Counted from the stretch's first letter, positions 1-6,233 are shown. The stretch is 8,148 nt of DNA from an uncultured Eubacteriales bacterium (GCA_934417455.1 CAKRWK010000042.1:1-8148), one strand, 5' to 3'. Numbers and translations: made by a program. Notes: a model not told the origin generated them from the sequence alone.

Positions 1-167
1 AAGTACAGATGTCCGCTCGAATGACGGACAAAATTGGAAATCTCGCCGCGCACCGTCAGGTGAGAAAACCGGGATTCGGATTCCAGCGTCCGTTTGATAT
101 CCTCGTTCAGTTCGGAGACAGAAACGGGCGACATATCCGGTCTGTCACGGAGTGCCGATAAATCCAT
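1..167 (-). CDS. xseA: Exodeoxyribonuclease VII large subunit, N-terminal fragment
   Basis: Partial: only the first 55 codons plus two bases lie in the window; the gene runs off the left edge. XseA is the catalytic large subunit of exodeoxyribonuclease VII, a cytoplasmic single-strand DNA exonuclease used in repair. The fragment shows the N-terminal OB-fold signature of the family: VSVSELNEDIKRTLE (residues 16-30), then VRGEISNF and RHSSGHLY (residues 42-57 or so), which matches the usual 'VSELN-IK...VRGEISNFKRHSSGHLYF' start. The ATG at 167 is preceded by a strong GGAGG nine bases upstream; a second in-frame ATG at codon 12 has less support. The start lies inside the preceding TsaD-like gene (23-base overlap), so the two are translationally linked in the nusB operon. 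xseB would be expected just beyond the window edge (inference). Confidence 0.93.
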   Translation of the reverse strand, partial: MDLSALRDRPDMSPVSVSELNEDIKRTLESESRFSHLTVRGEISNFVRHSSGHLY

Positions 168-1122
168 GGTCTTTTCCCTCCCGGTACGACCGCAGTGCCA
201 GTGCCGCCACGCCGACGGCATTGTCCGCCGACATGGCGGGTTCTGCGAAAACGGCGTCGAAATGACGGGCCAGTTCGGCCTTGATAGCGGAGTTGCTCAT
301 GACACCGCCGGCAAAGACAATCGGCATCTCGCCGTATGTGGCGATGTACCGCTCCCCGAGTGTGACGAGCGTATCGGACACAGCGCGCAGAACAAAAGCC
401 GAGGTCAGAAACATATTTCCCGTATCGTCGTACAGTGCCTTGGCCAGATTTTCAAATCCCGACAGGTTGGCTGTCATGCCGCAGACGCTCGGTTTGCGCG
501 GCGAAACACGGACCTTGTTTTTAAGTGCCGCCTCTTCCATATACCGACCGGCAGGAAACGGCATCCCCATGTACACGCCGACGCGGTCAATCAGCTGACC
601 GGCATGCAAATCCGCACCGCCGCCGACTACTTCCGTATGGAATCCGTCATTGTCCGGCGTGACGCGGAGGACTTCCGTCGTCGCGCCGGAAACATGAAAA
701 GCGCCGAAAGTACGGGTGAGGTGTTCTTCCCGTCCGGCCGAATCCAGCGCCGCCATGATGTGGCCGCACTGATGGGAAAATGCATATGTCGGCACATGCA
801 GTGCCGCCTGCAGTCCGGCCGCTTCCGCGGCGCCGACAAGAAAACACGGCATATACGAGCCTTCCGCATTTCTCGGTTTTGTGCTGACGCCGACGGCCGC
901 AATGGGGCGCCCGGAGAGTATACCCTCAGCTTCTTTCATAGCGGACGGAAGGTTCTTTACATGTGCGAAAACGGCGTCCGACTGGCGCAGACCGCATTCG
1001 CCGCCCTTCACCGGCAGAGGCCGTTTGATATTGGCAAGCAGTCTCCCCTCCGTATCCAGAAGCGCGACGGATGTCGTATAATTGCTTGTGTCTATACCGA
1101 TAACGGCCGCTGTCTCAGGCAT
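145..1122 (-). CDS. TsaD/Kae1-like paralogue (peptidase M22 family)
   Basis: A 325-residue ASKHA-fold protein of the TsaD/Kae1/M22 family. The N-terminal phosphate-1 loop is GIDTSNYTTSVAL (residues 9-21). The metal-binding motif is HQCGH (117-121), followed by a second phosphate loop HVSGATTEVL (143-152), GGGADLHAGQLIDRVG (167-182), AGGVMSN (271-277) and SADNAVG (298-304). True TsaD transfers threonylcarbamoyl to A37 of ANN-decoding tRNAs with TsaB and TsaE. This version differs from classical TsaD, which reads HxEGH, and its place between nusB and xseA is typical of the second, uncharacterised clostridial copy. I therefore leave the function open: a TsaD-related ATP-binding protein, probably not the main t6A enzyme. 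Start chosen at the ATG at 1122, not the in-frame ATG at 1152, because the family begins almost directly with GIDTSNYTT. It overlaps the nusB stop by 8 bases and the xseA start by 23. The upstream GACGGG is only a weak ribosome binding site, so coupling to nusB is likely. Confidence 0.85.
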   Translation of the reverse strand: MPETAAVIGIDTSNYTTSVALLDTEGRLLANIKRPLPVKGGECGLRQSDAVFAHVKNLPSAMKEAEGILSGRPIAAVGVSTKPRNAEGSYMPCFLVGAAEAAGLQAALHVPTYAFSHQCGHIMAALDSAGREEHLTRTFGAFHVSGATTEVLRVTPDNDGFHTEVVGGGADLHAGQLIDRVGVYMGMPFPAGRYMEEAALKNKVRVSPRKPSVCGMTANLSGFENLAKALYDDTGNMFLTSAFVLRAVSDTLVTLGERYIATYGEMPIVFAGGVMSNSAIKAELARHFDAVFAEPAMSADNAVGVAALALRSYREGKDHGFIGTP

Positions 1123-1525
1123 CTTTTTTTCCCGTCTTTTCCGCCATGGCATTCAGCACGCCGTTGATAAAAGCATAGGCTTTCTCATCATCGTATTTCT
1201 TCGAGAGTTCGATGCCTTCGTTGATGGTAACCTTGGCCGGAATGTCCTTTGTGTAAAGCATTTCGTACGCACCAAGGCGGAGAATCGCGACGGAAACCGT
1301 CGACAGACGGTTCTTTTTCCAGCCGATGAGACATGCGTCCGTCAATGCCTCAATGTCGTCTTTATGTTCTTCCACGCCGAAAAAAACCTGCTTTACGTAA
1401 TCATCCGCTGGAAGTTCTCTTTCCGTCACGGCGGCTTCGTATATGTCCTTGCCGCATTCTTCGGGTCTCGCCGCCGCTTCAAACAGAAGCAAGAATGCGC
1501 TTTCACGCGCTTCTTTTCTCTTCAT
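1115..1525 (-). CDS. nusB: Transcription antitermination factor NusB
   Basis: 136 residues, normal size for NusB, an all-helical RNA-binding protein. With NusE (ribosomal protein S10) it binds boxA in rRNA leaders and suppresses premature termination. Diagnostic parts are KRKEARESAFLLLFEA at the N-terminus (residues 2-17) and the C-terminal half: W69 with KNRLSTVSVAILRLGAYEML (71-90), DIPAKVTINEGIELSKKY (94-111) and FINGVLNAM (119-127), all close to the family consensus. The ATG at 1525 is chosen over an upstream in-frame ATG at 1573 because an AAGGAC ribosome binding site sits 7 bases before it, the family starts here, and the 1573 start would lie upstream of the predicted transcription start near 1558. 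First gene of the operon; its TGA overlaps the start of the TsaD-like gene. A strong promoter lies immediately upstream. Confidence 0.95.
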   Translation of the reverse strand: MKRKEARESAFLLLFEAAARPEECGKDIYEAAVTERELPADDYVKQVFFGVEEHKDDIEALTDACLIGWKKNRLSTVSVAILRLGAYEMLYTKDIPAKVTINEGIELSKKYDDEKAYAFINGVLNAMAEKTGKKDA

Positions 1526-1564
1526 AAGTACTGTCCTTCGATAAAAGATAATATTGTTTTGTAT

Positions 1565-1593
1565 ATTATACATTTTTTATGCATACTTGTCAA
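1565..1593 (-). promoter_or_regulatory. Consensus sigma-A promoter of the nusB operon
   Basis: Read on the minus strand: TTGACA (1593-1588), a 17-base spacer (1587-1571), then TATAAT (1570-1565). Both hexamers and the spacing match the consensus exactly. Transcription should start near 1558, giving a leader of about 33 bases before the nusB ATG. The inverted repeat at 1596-1622 begins two bases upstream of the -35 box. Confidence 0.9.
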
Positions 1594-1595
1594 CA

Positions 1596-1622
1596 CATCT
1601 TCCGAACTATTTTCGGAAAATG
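1596..1622. repeat. Inverted repeat between two divergent promoters, candidate operator
   Basis: Arms TTCCGAA (1600-1606) and TTCGGAA (1612-1618) are perfectly complementary around a 5-base centre. Allowing one mismatch (1599/1619), the symmetry extends to CAT...ATG, giving 11-base arms with 10 matches. The element fills the space between the -35 of the nusB promoter (ends 1593) and the -35 of the plus-strand promoter (starts 1624). Its centre (1609) coincides with the midpoint of the two predicted transcription starts. Neither promoter would transcribe it, so an RNA hairpin is unlikely. A dimeric DNA-binding regulator acting on both promoters is the natural reading, but this is inference. 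Confidence 0.5.
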
Positions 1623-1623
1623 C

Positions 1624-1652
1624 TTGTTTTTTCGACGAAAGTATGCTATACT
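1624..1652 (+). promoter_or_regulatory. Extended -10 promoter of the small membrane-protein gene
   Basis: TTGTTT (1624-1629), a 17-base spacer, then TATACT (1647-1652), with a TGn extension (TGC, 1644-1646) directly before the -10 box. The predicted start is near 1659, about 24 bases before the ATG at 1683. Confidence 0.72.
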
Positions 1653-1682
1653 CTTTGGGAAAAAGCAATACCGAGGTTCAAA

Positions 1683-2078
1683 ATGAAAAAATTTTATACC
1701 CTGATAGCAAATGCCTGTGTTTATACGGTGCTCTTCACGCTTTTTCTGTCCCTTGTCGCCGTGCTTGCCGGCATGGCGGACAGAAGCATTTCCCTGCCGC
1801 AGTTTCTGTTTGCGCTGCTCTTCGGCGTGATTTTTTCCGCTGCCGGAGAAATCGGAAACATAACGTCGCTTCCCGGCTGGGCGCGCCGCCTGCTCCACTA
1901 TGCGGTAACGGCCGCCGCCTTCACGTTTGTGGCTGTAATTTCCGGGAAAACCGGAGGAAAAGCGTCTACGACGGTGATTCTCCTCTTTGTCTACACCATG
2001 GTATACGCGGCGGGCGTTGGTATCCGGTATCTTTTCGGAAAAATCTCCGACAAAGAAAAGAACGGAACCGAACGCTGA
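1683..2078 (+). CDS. Small four-helix membrane protein, DUF3021-like
   Basis: 131 residues with four predicted membrane segments at about 9-30, 39-56, 69-87 and 96-115 and a short charged C-terminal tail (KISDKEKNGTER). Length, helix layout and the stretch LLFGVIFSAAGEIGN...LPGWARRLLHYAVTAAAF (residues 45-80) resemble DUF3021 proteins. These are uncharacterised membrane proteins, often encoded beside LytTR-type regulators. No such regulator is adjacent here, and the family assignment is by eye, so treat it as tentative. The start at 1683 has GAGG six bases upstream and lies just after a good promoter; the longer reading frame from 1554 would begin upstream of that promoter. Transcribed alone, divergent from nusB and convergent with ispE, with only 7 bases between the two stop codons. 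The gene is real on promoter, ribosome binding site and membrane-protein pattern; its role is unknown. Confidence 0.75.
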   Translation: MKKFYTLIANACVYTVLFTLFLSLVAVLAGMADRSISLPQFLFALLFGVIFSAAGEIGNITSLPGWARRLLHYAVTAAAFTFVAVISGKTGGKASTTVILLFVYTMVYAAGVGIRYLFGKISDKEKNGTER

Positions 2079-2085
2079 ACGTCCT

Positions 2086-2964
2086 CTACCCTACGGTTCT
2101 CACCGACCATGCGCGAATGCCCGCACCGGCGAGTTTCCGCGCGGCCGATGCAGCCGCATGATCCGTGTCGAAAATACCGAAAACGGAAGGACCGCTTCCG
2201 CTCATAAGAACACAGGACGCTCCCGACGCCGAGAGCGTCCGTTTTATGTCCTGTGCGCCGGGGCACACCGGAAGTACGACACGCTCGAAAATGTTGAACA
2301 GGGCGGGTGGGGGTACGTCTTTCTTACCGCCCCAAGACAACAGCGCCGACAGTGCTTTGTCTCCCGTCTCTTTTGCCTGCAAGAAATCGCCGTACATACC
2401 GTCCAGCGCGGTATATGCCCACGGAGTCGAAACGCTCTCATCCGCGCAGGCCACCACCAAAGGAACATCAAAAAAGGCATCGACGGGATGCCGAATCTCT
2501 CCGCGCCCCTCGCACAGGGCGGCACCGTGACTGAGGCAGAACGGAACATCACTTCCGAGTTCTGCCGCAATTTTATATTCGTTTTTTTGAGAATTTGTTT
2601 TTTGATATATAGCCTGCAAAGCCCGGATAACCGCCGCCGCATCGGCGGAACCGCCGGCAAGCCCTGCCGCGGACGGAATGCGTTTTTCCAGTGCAATCTC
2701 CACATCGGCCGTCTGTCCGGCCTCCGCGAGAAAACGCTCTGCGGCACGGTAGGCGATATTGCGACTGTCCGTCGGTATACGGTCATCCCCCGACACGACA
2801 AGGCGAATATTCGTTTTCTCCGACGGCACAGCCGTCACCGTTACCGTATCGGAAAGACCTATGGTCTGCATGACGGACACGATGTCGTGAAATCCGTCGG
2901 AGCGCCGCCCCGTCACGTTCAGAAAAAGATTAATTTTGGCATAGGCTTTTTCGTTTACCGTCAT
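2086..2964 (-). CDS. ispE: 4-diphosphocytidyl-2-C-methyl-D-erythritol kinase
   Basis: 292 residues, GHMP-kinase superfamily. IspE phosphorylates the 2-hydroxyl of CDP-methylerythritol with ATP, a step of the cytoplasmic MEP route to isoprenoid precursors. Visible motifs: YAKINLFLNV (residues 8-17) with catalytic Lys10; the glycine-rich ATP loop PSAAGLAGGSADAAA (97-111); GSDVPF (137-142) with catalytic Asp139; and the C-terminal MSGSGPSVFG (254-263). The ATP loop reads GLAGGSAD where GLGGGSSD is usual, a mild variation. The start at 2964 is chosen because the family begins right at the AKINL block and a G-rich GGGGGGGA ribosome binding site lies six bases upstream. The longer open frame to 3435 only runs antisense through the T-box leader. 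Monocistronic as far as can be seen: the neighbours upstream (trp leader) and downstream (membrane protein) are on the opposite strand. Confidence 0.95.
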   Translation of the reverse strand: MTVNEKAYAKINLFLNVTGRRSDGFHDIVSVMQTIGLSDTVTVTAVPSEKTNIRLVVSGDDRIPTDSRNIAYRAAERFLAEAGQTADVEIALEKRIPSAAGLAGGSADAAAVIRALQAIYQKTNSQKNEYKIAAELGSDVPFCLSHGAALCEGRGEIRHPVDAFFDVPLVVACADESVSTPWAYTALDGMYGDFLQAKETGDKALSALLSWGGKKDVPPPALFNIFERVVLPVCPGAQDIKRTLSASGASCVLMSGSGPSVFGIFDTDHAAASAARKLAGAGIRAWSVRTVG

Positions 2965-2994
2965 ATGATGTCCCCCCCGTCTTTTTCCATCTTC

Positions 2995-3047
2995 ATTATA
3001 CGAAATTATACAGGACTTATTATACAGCATGTTGCCCCGAAAAGCAA
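2995..3047 (-). promoter_or_regulatory. ispE promoter region with three tandem TATAAT boxes
   Basis: On the minus strand three exact TATAAT hexamers occur at 3024-3019, 3010-3005 and 3000-2995. Only the most distal one has a reasonable -35: TTGCTT (3047-3042) with a 17-base spacer. The inner two have no recognisable -35. The distal promoter would start near 3012, leaving a leader of about 48 bases. Whether the inner boxes are used cannot be told from sequence. Confidence 0.6.
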
Positions 3048-3048
3048 G

Positions 3049-3060
3049 AAAAAATTTTTT
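3049..3060. promoter_or_regulatory. A6T6 tract between the ispE and trp promoters, possible shared UP element
   Basis: Six A followed by six T, self-complementary, with AT-rich flanks. For the trp promoter it falls at roughly -58 to -47, and for the distal ispE promoter at roughly -37 to -48, the zone contacted by the RNA polymerase alpha C-terminal domain. A-tracts of this kind also bend DNA. The role is inferred from position only. Confidence 0.4.
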
Positions 3061-3071
3061 CGCTTTACCTC

Positions 3072-3100
3072 TTGACAAAACGAAAGTTCCGTGATATAAT
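3072..3100 (+). promoter_or_regulatory. Consensus sigma-A promoter of the trpXYZ operon
   Basis: TTGACA (3072-3077), a 17-base spacer, then TATAAT (3095-3100), plus the extended -10 TGn (TGA, 3092-3094). All elements match consensus. Predicted start is near 3107, giving a leader of about 330 bases that contains the T-box. Initiation should be strong and constitutive, with control exerted downstream by the riboswitch. Confidence 0.92.
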
Positions 3101-3106
3101 CTACTC

Positions 3107-3397
3107 CAAACCTGTGATGAAGAAGAGTACTTTTCGTGATAAGCCCACAGAGAGTCGCGGTGCTGAGATGCGATGACGGAAGCGGAAAGGAATGGACTTC
3201 GGAGGGCGACCGAACACCGCTTTGCGGTCAGTAGCAGTCGACGGGTACGGCACCTGTGACAAATGCCGGGCATATCGTATTGGTATGCGACAAGAGGACA
3301 TGCGTTTTGTGTGTCAAACCGGGTGGTACCGCGGAAGTATTTTTTGTATTTTCGTCCCGGATGCAGAAAACAGACTGCATCCGGGGCTTTTTGTTTT
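3107..3397 (+). promoter_or_regulatory. Tryptophan T-box riboswitch leader
   Basis: Class I T-box RNA that senses the charging state of a tRNA and controls transcription termination. Stem I: GATGA (3116-3120); lower stem GAAG (3122-3125) paired with CTTC (3197-3200); specifier loop AGTA (3126-3129) opposite AATGGA (3191-3196); upper stem CTTTTC (3130-3135) paired with GAAAGG (3185-3190). This places the specifier codon TGG (Trp) at 3193-3195. The distal AGAGAGT (3150-3156) is the usual tRNA-elbow-binding bulge. A Stem III candidate is GACATGC/GTGTGTC (3297-3315). The T-box proper is GGGTGGTACCGCGG (3321-3334), whose TGGT (3324-3327) pairs with the tRNA acceptor end. The antiterminator pairs 3319-3323 with 3356-3360 and 3331-3339 with 3347-3355, which is incompatible with the terminator. 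Uncharged tRNA-Trp should stabilise the antiterminator and switch trpXYZ on. Confidence 0.95.
3354..3397 (+). terminator. Rho-independent terminator of the T-box leader
   Basis: A 13-base-pair stem (3354-3366 with 3375-3387, one T-G wobble), an 8-base loop and a T-rich tail TTTTTGTTTT (3388-3397). Its 5' arm shares 3354-3360 with the antiterminator, so the two structures exclude each other. It stops transcription about 40 bases before trpX when tRNA-Trp is charged. Confidence 0.93.
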
Positions 3398-3437
3398 CCG
3401 CATAAAAAATCAAACAAAAAAGGAAGGAAATCCACTC

Positions 3438-4451
3438 ATGAAAAAAACAAAAATTCTGTCTTTGCTGTCCCTTTTCGCATTTCTGCTTCTCTTTTCCGTC
3501 ACGCTCTTGTCCTGCGCACCGAAAAAGACGACGGCCGAACGTATTGCCGACGGAGAATCCGTCCGCATCGGTGTCCTTCAGTACATGCGCCATCCGTCTC
3601 TTGACAATTGTTACAGCGGTATCCGCGCGGCGCTCGACGCCTCCGGCATTCGCTACGACATCGACTATCAGGTCGGCTCGGACAACGCCGCCTATACCGA
3701 TTGCACAAACTATGCGCAGAATATGGTCGCTTCCGGATGCGACCTGATAATTGCCATTGCCACCCCGGCCGCCGCCTGCGCCTATGCTGCCGCGGAAAAC
3801 ACGGACATTCCCGTCGTATTCTGCGCCGTGTCCGATCCCGTCGGAGAAAAACTCACAAAAAGTCTCGAAAAGCCGGGCGACCTTTGTACGGGTACCTGTG
3901 ACGTACTCGATCTGAAGGCGCAACTGAACCTTATCCGCGCTTTTCAGCCCGATGTAAAATCCATCGGCGTTATCTATACTTCATCGGAGGGAAATTCCCT
4001 TACCAACCTGAAAAACTTCCGTGAGATATGCAAAAATGCCGGAATAGAAGTCATAGCCGCGCCTGTGCAGAGCGCGGCAGATGTCCCCGCCGCCGCAGAA
4101 TCCGTGGCATCGCGGGCAGACTGTATCAACAACTTTACCGACAACAATGTAGTGAACAATCTTGCCGTGGTGCTTGACGCCGCCGAACGGTACGGCATTC
4201 CCGTTTACGGTTCGGAGGAAGAACAGGTGAAAAACGGGTGTCTCGCTTCCGTCTCCATTGACTACATTTCGCTCGGCCGCGTGACGGGGGAAATGGCGGC
4301 CGACATACTGCGCGGCGCGGATGCAACAACCATGCCCGTAAGAAAAATCACGGATGCGACGCCCGTCGTCAACACCGGTGTGATGAAAAAATACGGATAT
4401 ACCCTGCCGGCCGGGTACGGAGACGTCCGCACCGTTACATCGGAAGATTGA
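3438..4451 (+). CDS. trpX: Tryptophan ABC transporter substrate-binding lipoprotein TrpX
   Basis: 337 residues, ABC_sub_bind type periplasmic-binding-like protein. The N-terminus is a lipoprotein signal: KKTK, a hydrophobic core (residues 6-24) and lipobox LLSC with the lipidated Cys26, so it is anchored outside the membrane. The mature part starts the family pattern with VRIGVLQYMRHPSLDNCYSGI (residues 43 on, with GVLQ and HP.LD), then SGCDLIIAIATPAA, IPVVFCAVSDPVG, and IGVIYTSSEGNS at the second lobe. The tryptophan assignment comes mainly from the Trp T-box directly upstream and the established TrpXYZ family; substrate binding itself cannot be read from sequence. The start at 3438 has AAGGA nine bases upstream; the longer in-frame opening from 3192 lies within the riboswitch. 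The protein contains no tryptophan. trpY follows after 16 bases. Confidence 0.92.
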   Translation: MKKTKILSLLSLFAFLLLFSVTLLSCAPKKTTAERIADGESVRIGVLQYMRHPSLDNCYSGIRAALDASGIRYDIDYQVGSDNAAYTDCTNYAQNMVASGCDLIIAIATPAAACAYAAAENTDIPVVFCAVSDPVGEKLTKSLEKPGDLCTGTCDVLDLKAQLNLIRAFQPDVKSIGVIYTSSEGNSLTNLKNFREICKNAGIEVIAAPVQSAADVPAAAESVASRADCINNFTDNNVVNNLAVVLDAAERYGIPVYGSEEEQVKNGCLASVSIDYISLGRVTGEMAADILRGADATTMPVRKITDATPVVNTGVMKKYGYTLPAGYGDVRTVTSED

Positions 4452-4467
4452 GAAAGGAGAACCGCCC

Positions 4468-5430
4468 ATGCCTGTGATTCTCGGAACAACGGAGGTGTTT
4501 CTCAAGACGGGACTTGTTTTTTCCGTCCTTGCTATGGGATATTATGTCACCTACACGCTTCTTGACTTTCCCGACCTGACCGTGGAAGGAACGTTTCTTT
4601 CCGGCGCCGTCACATACGGTCTTCTCGTTACCCTCGGCATCAACGGTTGGCTCGCGCTTCTTGCCGCCTTTCTTGTCGGTGCCGCTTTCGGTGCCGTCAG
4701 CGGAATCCTCCACGTCAGATTGCACATTCGTCCCCTTTTGTGCGGCATTCTCGTCTCTACGGCACTGATAACCGTCAACCTGATTGCCACCTCGGCCGGC
4801 ACATCCGGCGACTTTCGCGGAGAGGCTGCCTCCACCATCGGATTCGGCCGCGGCGCTGCCACGCTACGGAACGTTTTTCCCTTTTCCCTGATTCCCGCCA
4901 AAGTCGGCGGCATCGGTCTGCGCGATGTTCTGCTGTTTCTTTTTGTTGCCCTGCTCTGCAAATATCTTCTCGACGTCTTTCTGAAAACGGAACGCGGCCT
5001 GCTCTTGCGCGCGACGGGAGATAACGACCGCTTCGTGACAACGCTCTCGAAAGACGCCGGAAACAACAAAATTCTCGGTCTTGCCATCGGCAACGGATAC
5101 GCCGCGGTATCGGGCGCGCTGTATACGAACATCACGAACAACGTAAACCAAAGCATGGGCGTCGGCACGGTGGTCATCGGGCTCGCCTCCCTCATCATCG
5201 GTCTGTCGCTGTTCCGGAACGTGCGGTTCCTTCGTCCGACGGGAAAAGTCATTCTCGGCGCGGTGCTTTATCAAACGGCTCTGACGGTCGTCAACCGTCT
5301 CGGCGTGCCGACGGCGTACAACAAACTGCTGATGGCAACCATTTTTGTCGCCGCGCTGGTTCTCGGCGACAAAGAACATCTGTCGGACATGCGGAAAAAA
5401 TCGAAAAAGGAAAATTTGCGGCATGATTGA
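4468..5430 (+). CDS. trpY: Tryptophan ABC transporter permease TrpY
   Basis: 320 residues, BPD_transp_2-type permease (the class also seen in branched-chain amino acid and ribose importers). Strongly hydrophobic segments lie at about 11-31, 41-58, 61-81, 88-108, 152-170, 201-219, 230-250, 261-277 and 286-300. The cytoplasmic loop RATGDNDRFV (181-190) after a GLLL run fits the ATPase-coupling loop of the family. The C-terminal tail is basic (RKKSKKENLRHD). It forms the membrane channel that receives substrate from TrpX and is powered by TrpZ. A strong AAAGGAGA ribosome binding site sits 7 bases before the ATG. Its TGA overlaps the trpZ start by 8 bases. Only one tryptophan (W61) occurs, which is low for a membrane protein. 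Confidence 0.92.
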   Translation: MPVILGTTEVFLKTGLVFSVLAMGYYVTYTLLDFPDLTVEGTFLSGAVTYGLLVTLGINGWLALLAAFLVGAAFGAVSGILHVRLHIRPLLCGILVSTALITVNLIATSAGTSGDFRGEAASTIGFGRGAATLRNVFPFSLIPAKVGGIGLRDVLLFLFVALLCKYLLDVFLKTERGLLLRATGDNDRFVTTLSKDAGNNKILGLAIGNGYAAVSGALYTNITNNVNQSMGVGTVVIGLASLIIGLSLFRNVRFLRPTGKVILGAVLYQTALTVVNRLGVPTAYNKLLMATIFVAALVLGDKEHLSDMRKKSKKENLRHD

Positions 5431-6196
5431 AATCGAAACTATTACAAAAATATACAACGTCGGCGACGTAACGGCAAACGCCGTCTTCCGCGATTTTTCG
5501 CTGACCGTCCCCGACGGCGAGTTCGTTTCCGTTGTCGGCTCCAACGGAAGCGGAAAAACAACGCTGCTGAACCTGCTCTGCGGTTCCGTTTTGCCGCAAA
5601 GCGGAAAAATCCGTATAGACGGTACCGACGTAACAACACTGCCCGAATACAAACGGTACCGGAATATCGGCCGCGTTTATCAGAATCCCGCCTTCGGCAG
5701 TTGTGCGACACTCACCGTCATGGAAAACATGGCCTTGGCCGATAAAAAGGGACGGAAATTTGGCCTCGGCCGCGGTGTCAATACCGCGCGCACCGCCTTT
5801 TACCGGGAAAAACTCGCAACGCTCGGCCTCGGACTGGAAGATAAAACGGAAGTTCCCGTCGGGGCACTCTCCGGCGGACAGCGACAGGCGCTGACGCTCC
5901 TGATGGCTGCCATGACGCCGCTGCGTTTTCTGATTCTTGACGAGCACACCGCGGCACTCGACCCGAAAACGGCGGATGTCATTATGGAACTGACCGATCG
6001 CATTGTCAAAGAAGCCAATCTGACCGCACTGATGGTGACACATAACCTGCGATACGCGGTGGAATACGGAACCCGTATGCTGATGCTTCATGAAGGACGC
6101 ATTGTCCTCGACCGTTCCGGAGAAGAAAAAAAGAAAACCAAAGTAGGCGACGTTCTTCACATATTCAACGAAATTGCCGTGGAATGCGGTTCGTAA
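5423..6196 (+). CDS. trpZ: Tryptophan ABC transporter ATP-binding protein TrpZ
   Basis: 257 residues, a complete ABC ATPase. Walker A GSNGSGKTT (39-47), Q-loop YQNP (Gln87), signature LSGGQRQA (149-156), Walker B RFLILDE with catalytic Glu174, D-loop LDP (179-181) and switch His207 (VTHN) are all present, so it should be active. It drives uptake through TrpY from the cytoplasmic face. The ATG at 5423 overlaps the trpY stop, and AAGGA lies about 11 bases upstream, a slightly long spacing that suggests translational coupling. No tryptophan residues. No clear terminator follows, so some transcripts may continue into the GH36 gene. Confidence 0.93.
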   Translation: MIEIETITKIYNVGDVTANAVFRDFSLTVPDGEFVSVVGSNGSGKTTLLNLLCGSVLPQSGKIRIDGTDVTTLPEYKRYRNIGRVYQNPAFGSCATLTVMENMALADKKGRKFGLGRGVNTARTAFYREKLATLGLGLEDKTEVPVGALSGGQRQALTLLMAAMTPLRFLILDEHTAALDPKTADVIMELTDRIVKEANLTALMVTHNLRYAVEYGTRMLMLHEGRIVLDRSGEEKKKTKVGDVLHIFNEIAVECGS

Positions 6197-6233
6197 AAAC
6201 AACAAAAAGACAAGTTTTTCCTGCATTTTCCCA

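Noticed and set aside
1123..1152. Ten-residue N-terminal extension of the TsaD-like protein (ATG at 1152)
   Set aside because: There is no ribosome binding site, it lies inside nusB, and the family begins at the GIDTSNYTT loop.
94..1167. Plus-strand open frame of 357 codons opposite the TsaD-like gene
   Set aside because: It is antisense to a clearly recognisable protein, rich in Arg, His and Cys, with no ribosome binding site or family resemblance.
3192..3437. Open frame starting at the ATG that overlaps the TGG specifier and running in frame into trpX
   Set aside because: The sequence is structured T-box RNA; there is no ribosome binding site, the terminator lies within it, and trpX has its own start followed by a proper lipoprotein signal.
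6200..6219. Weak hairpin AAAAA...TTTTT after trpZ as a terminator
   Set aside because: The stem is only A-T pairs with no GC, too unstable to terminate.
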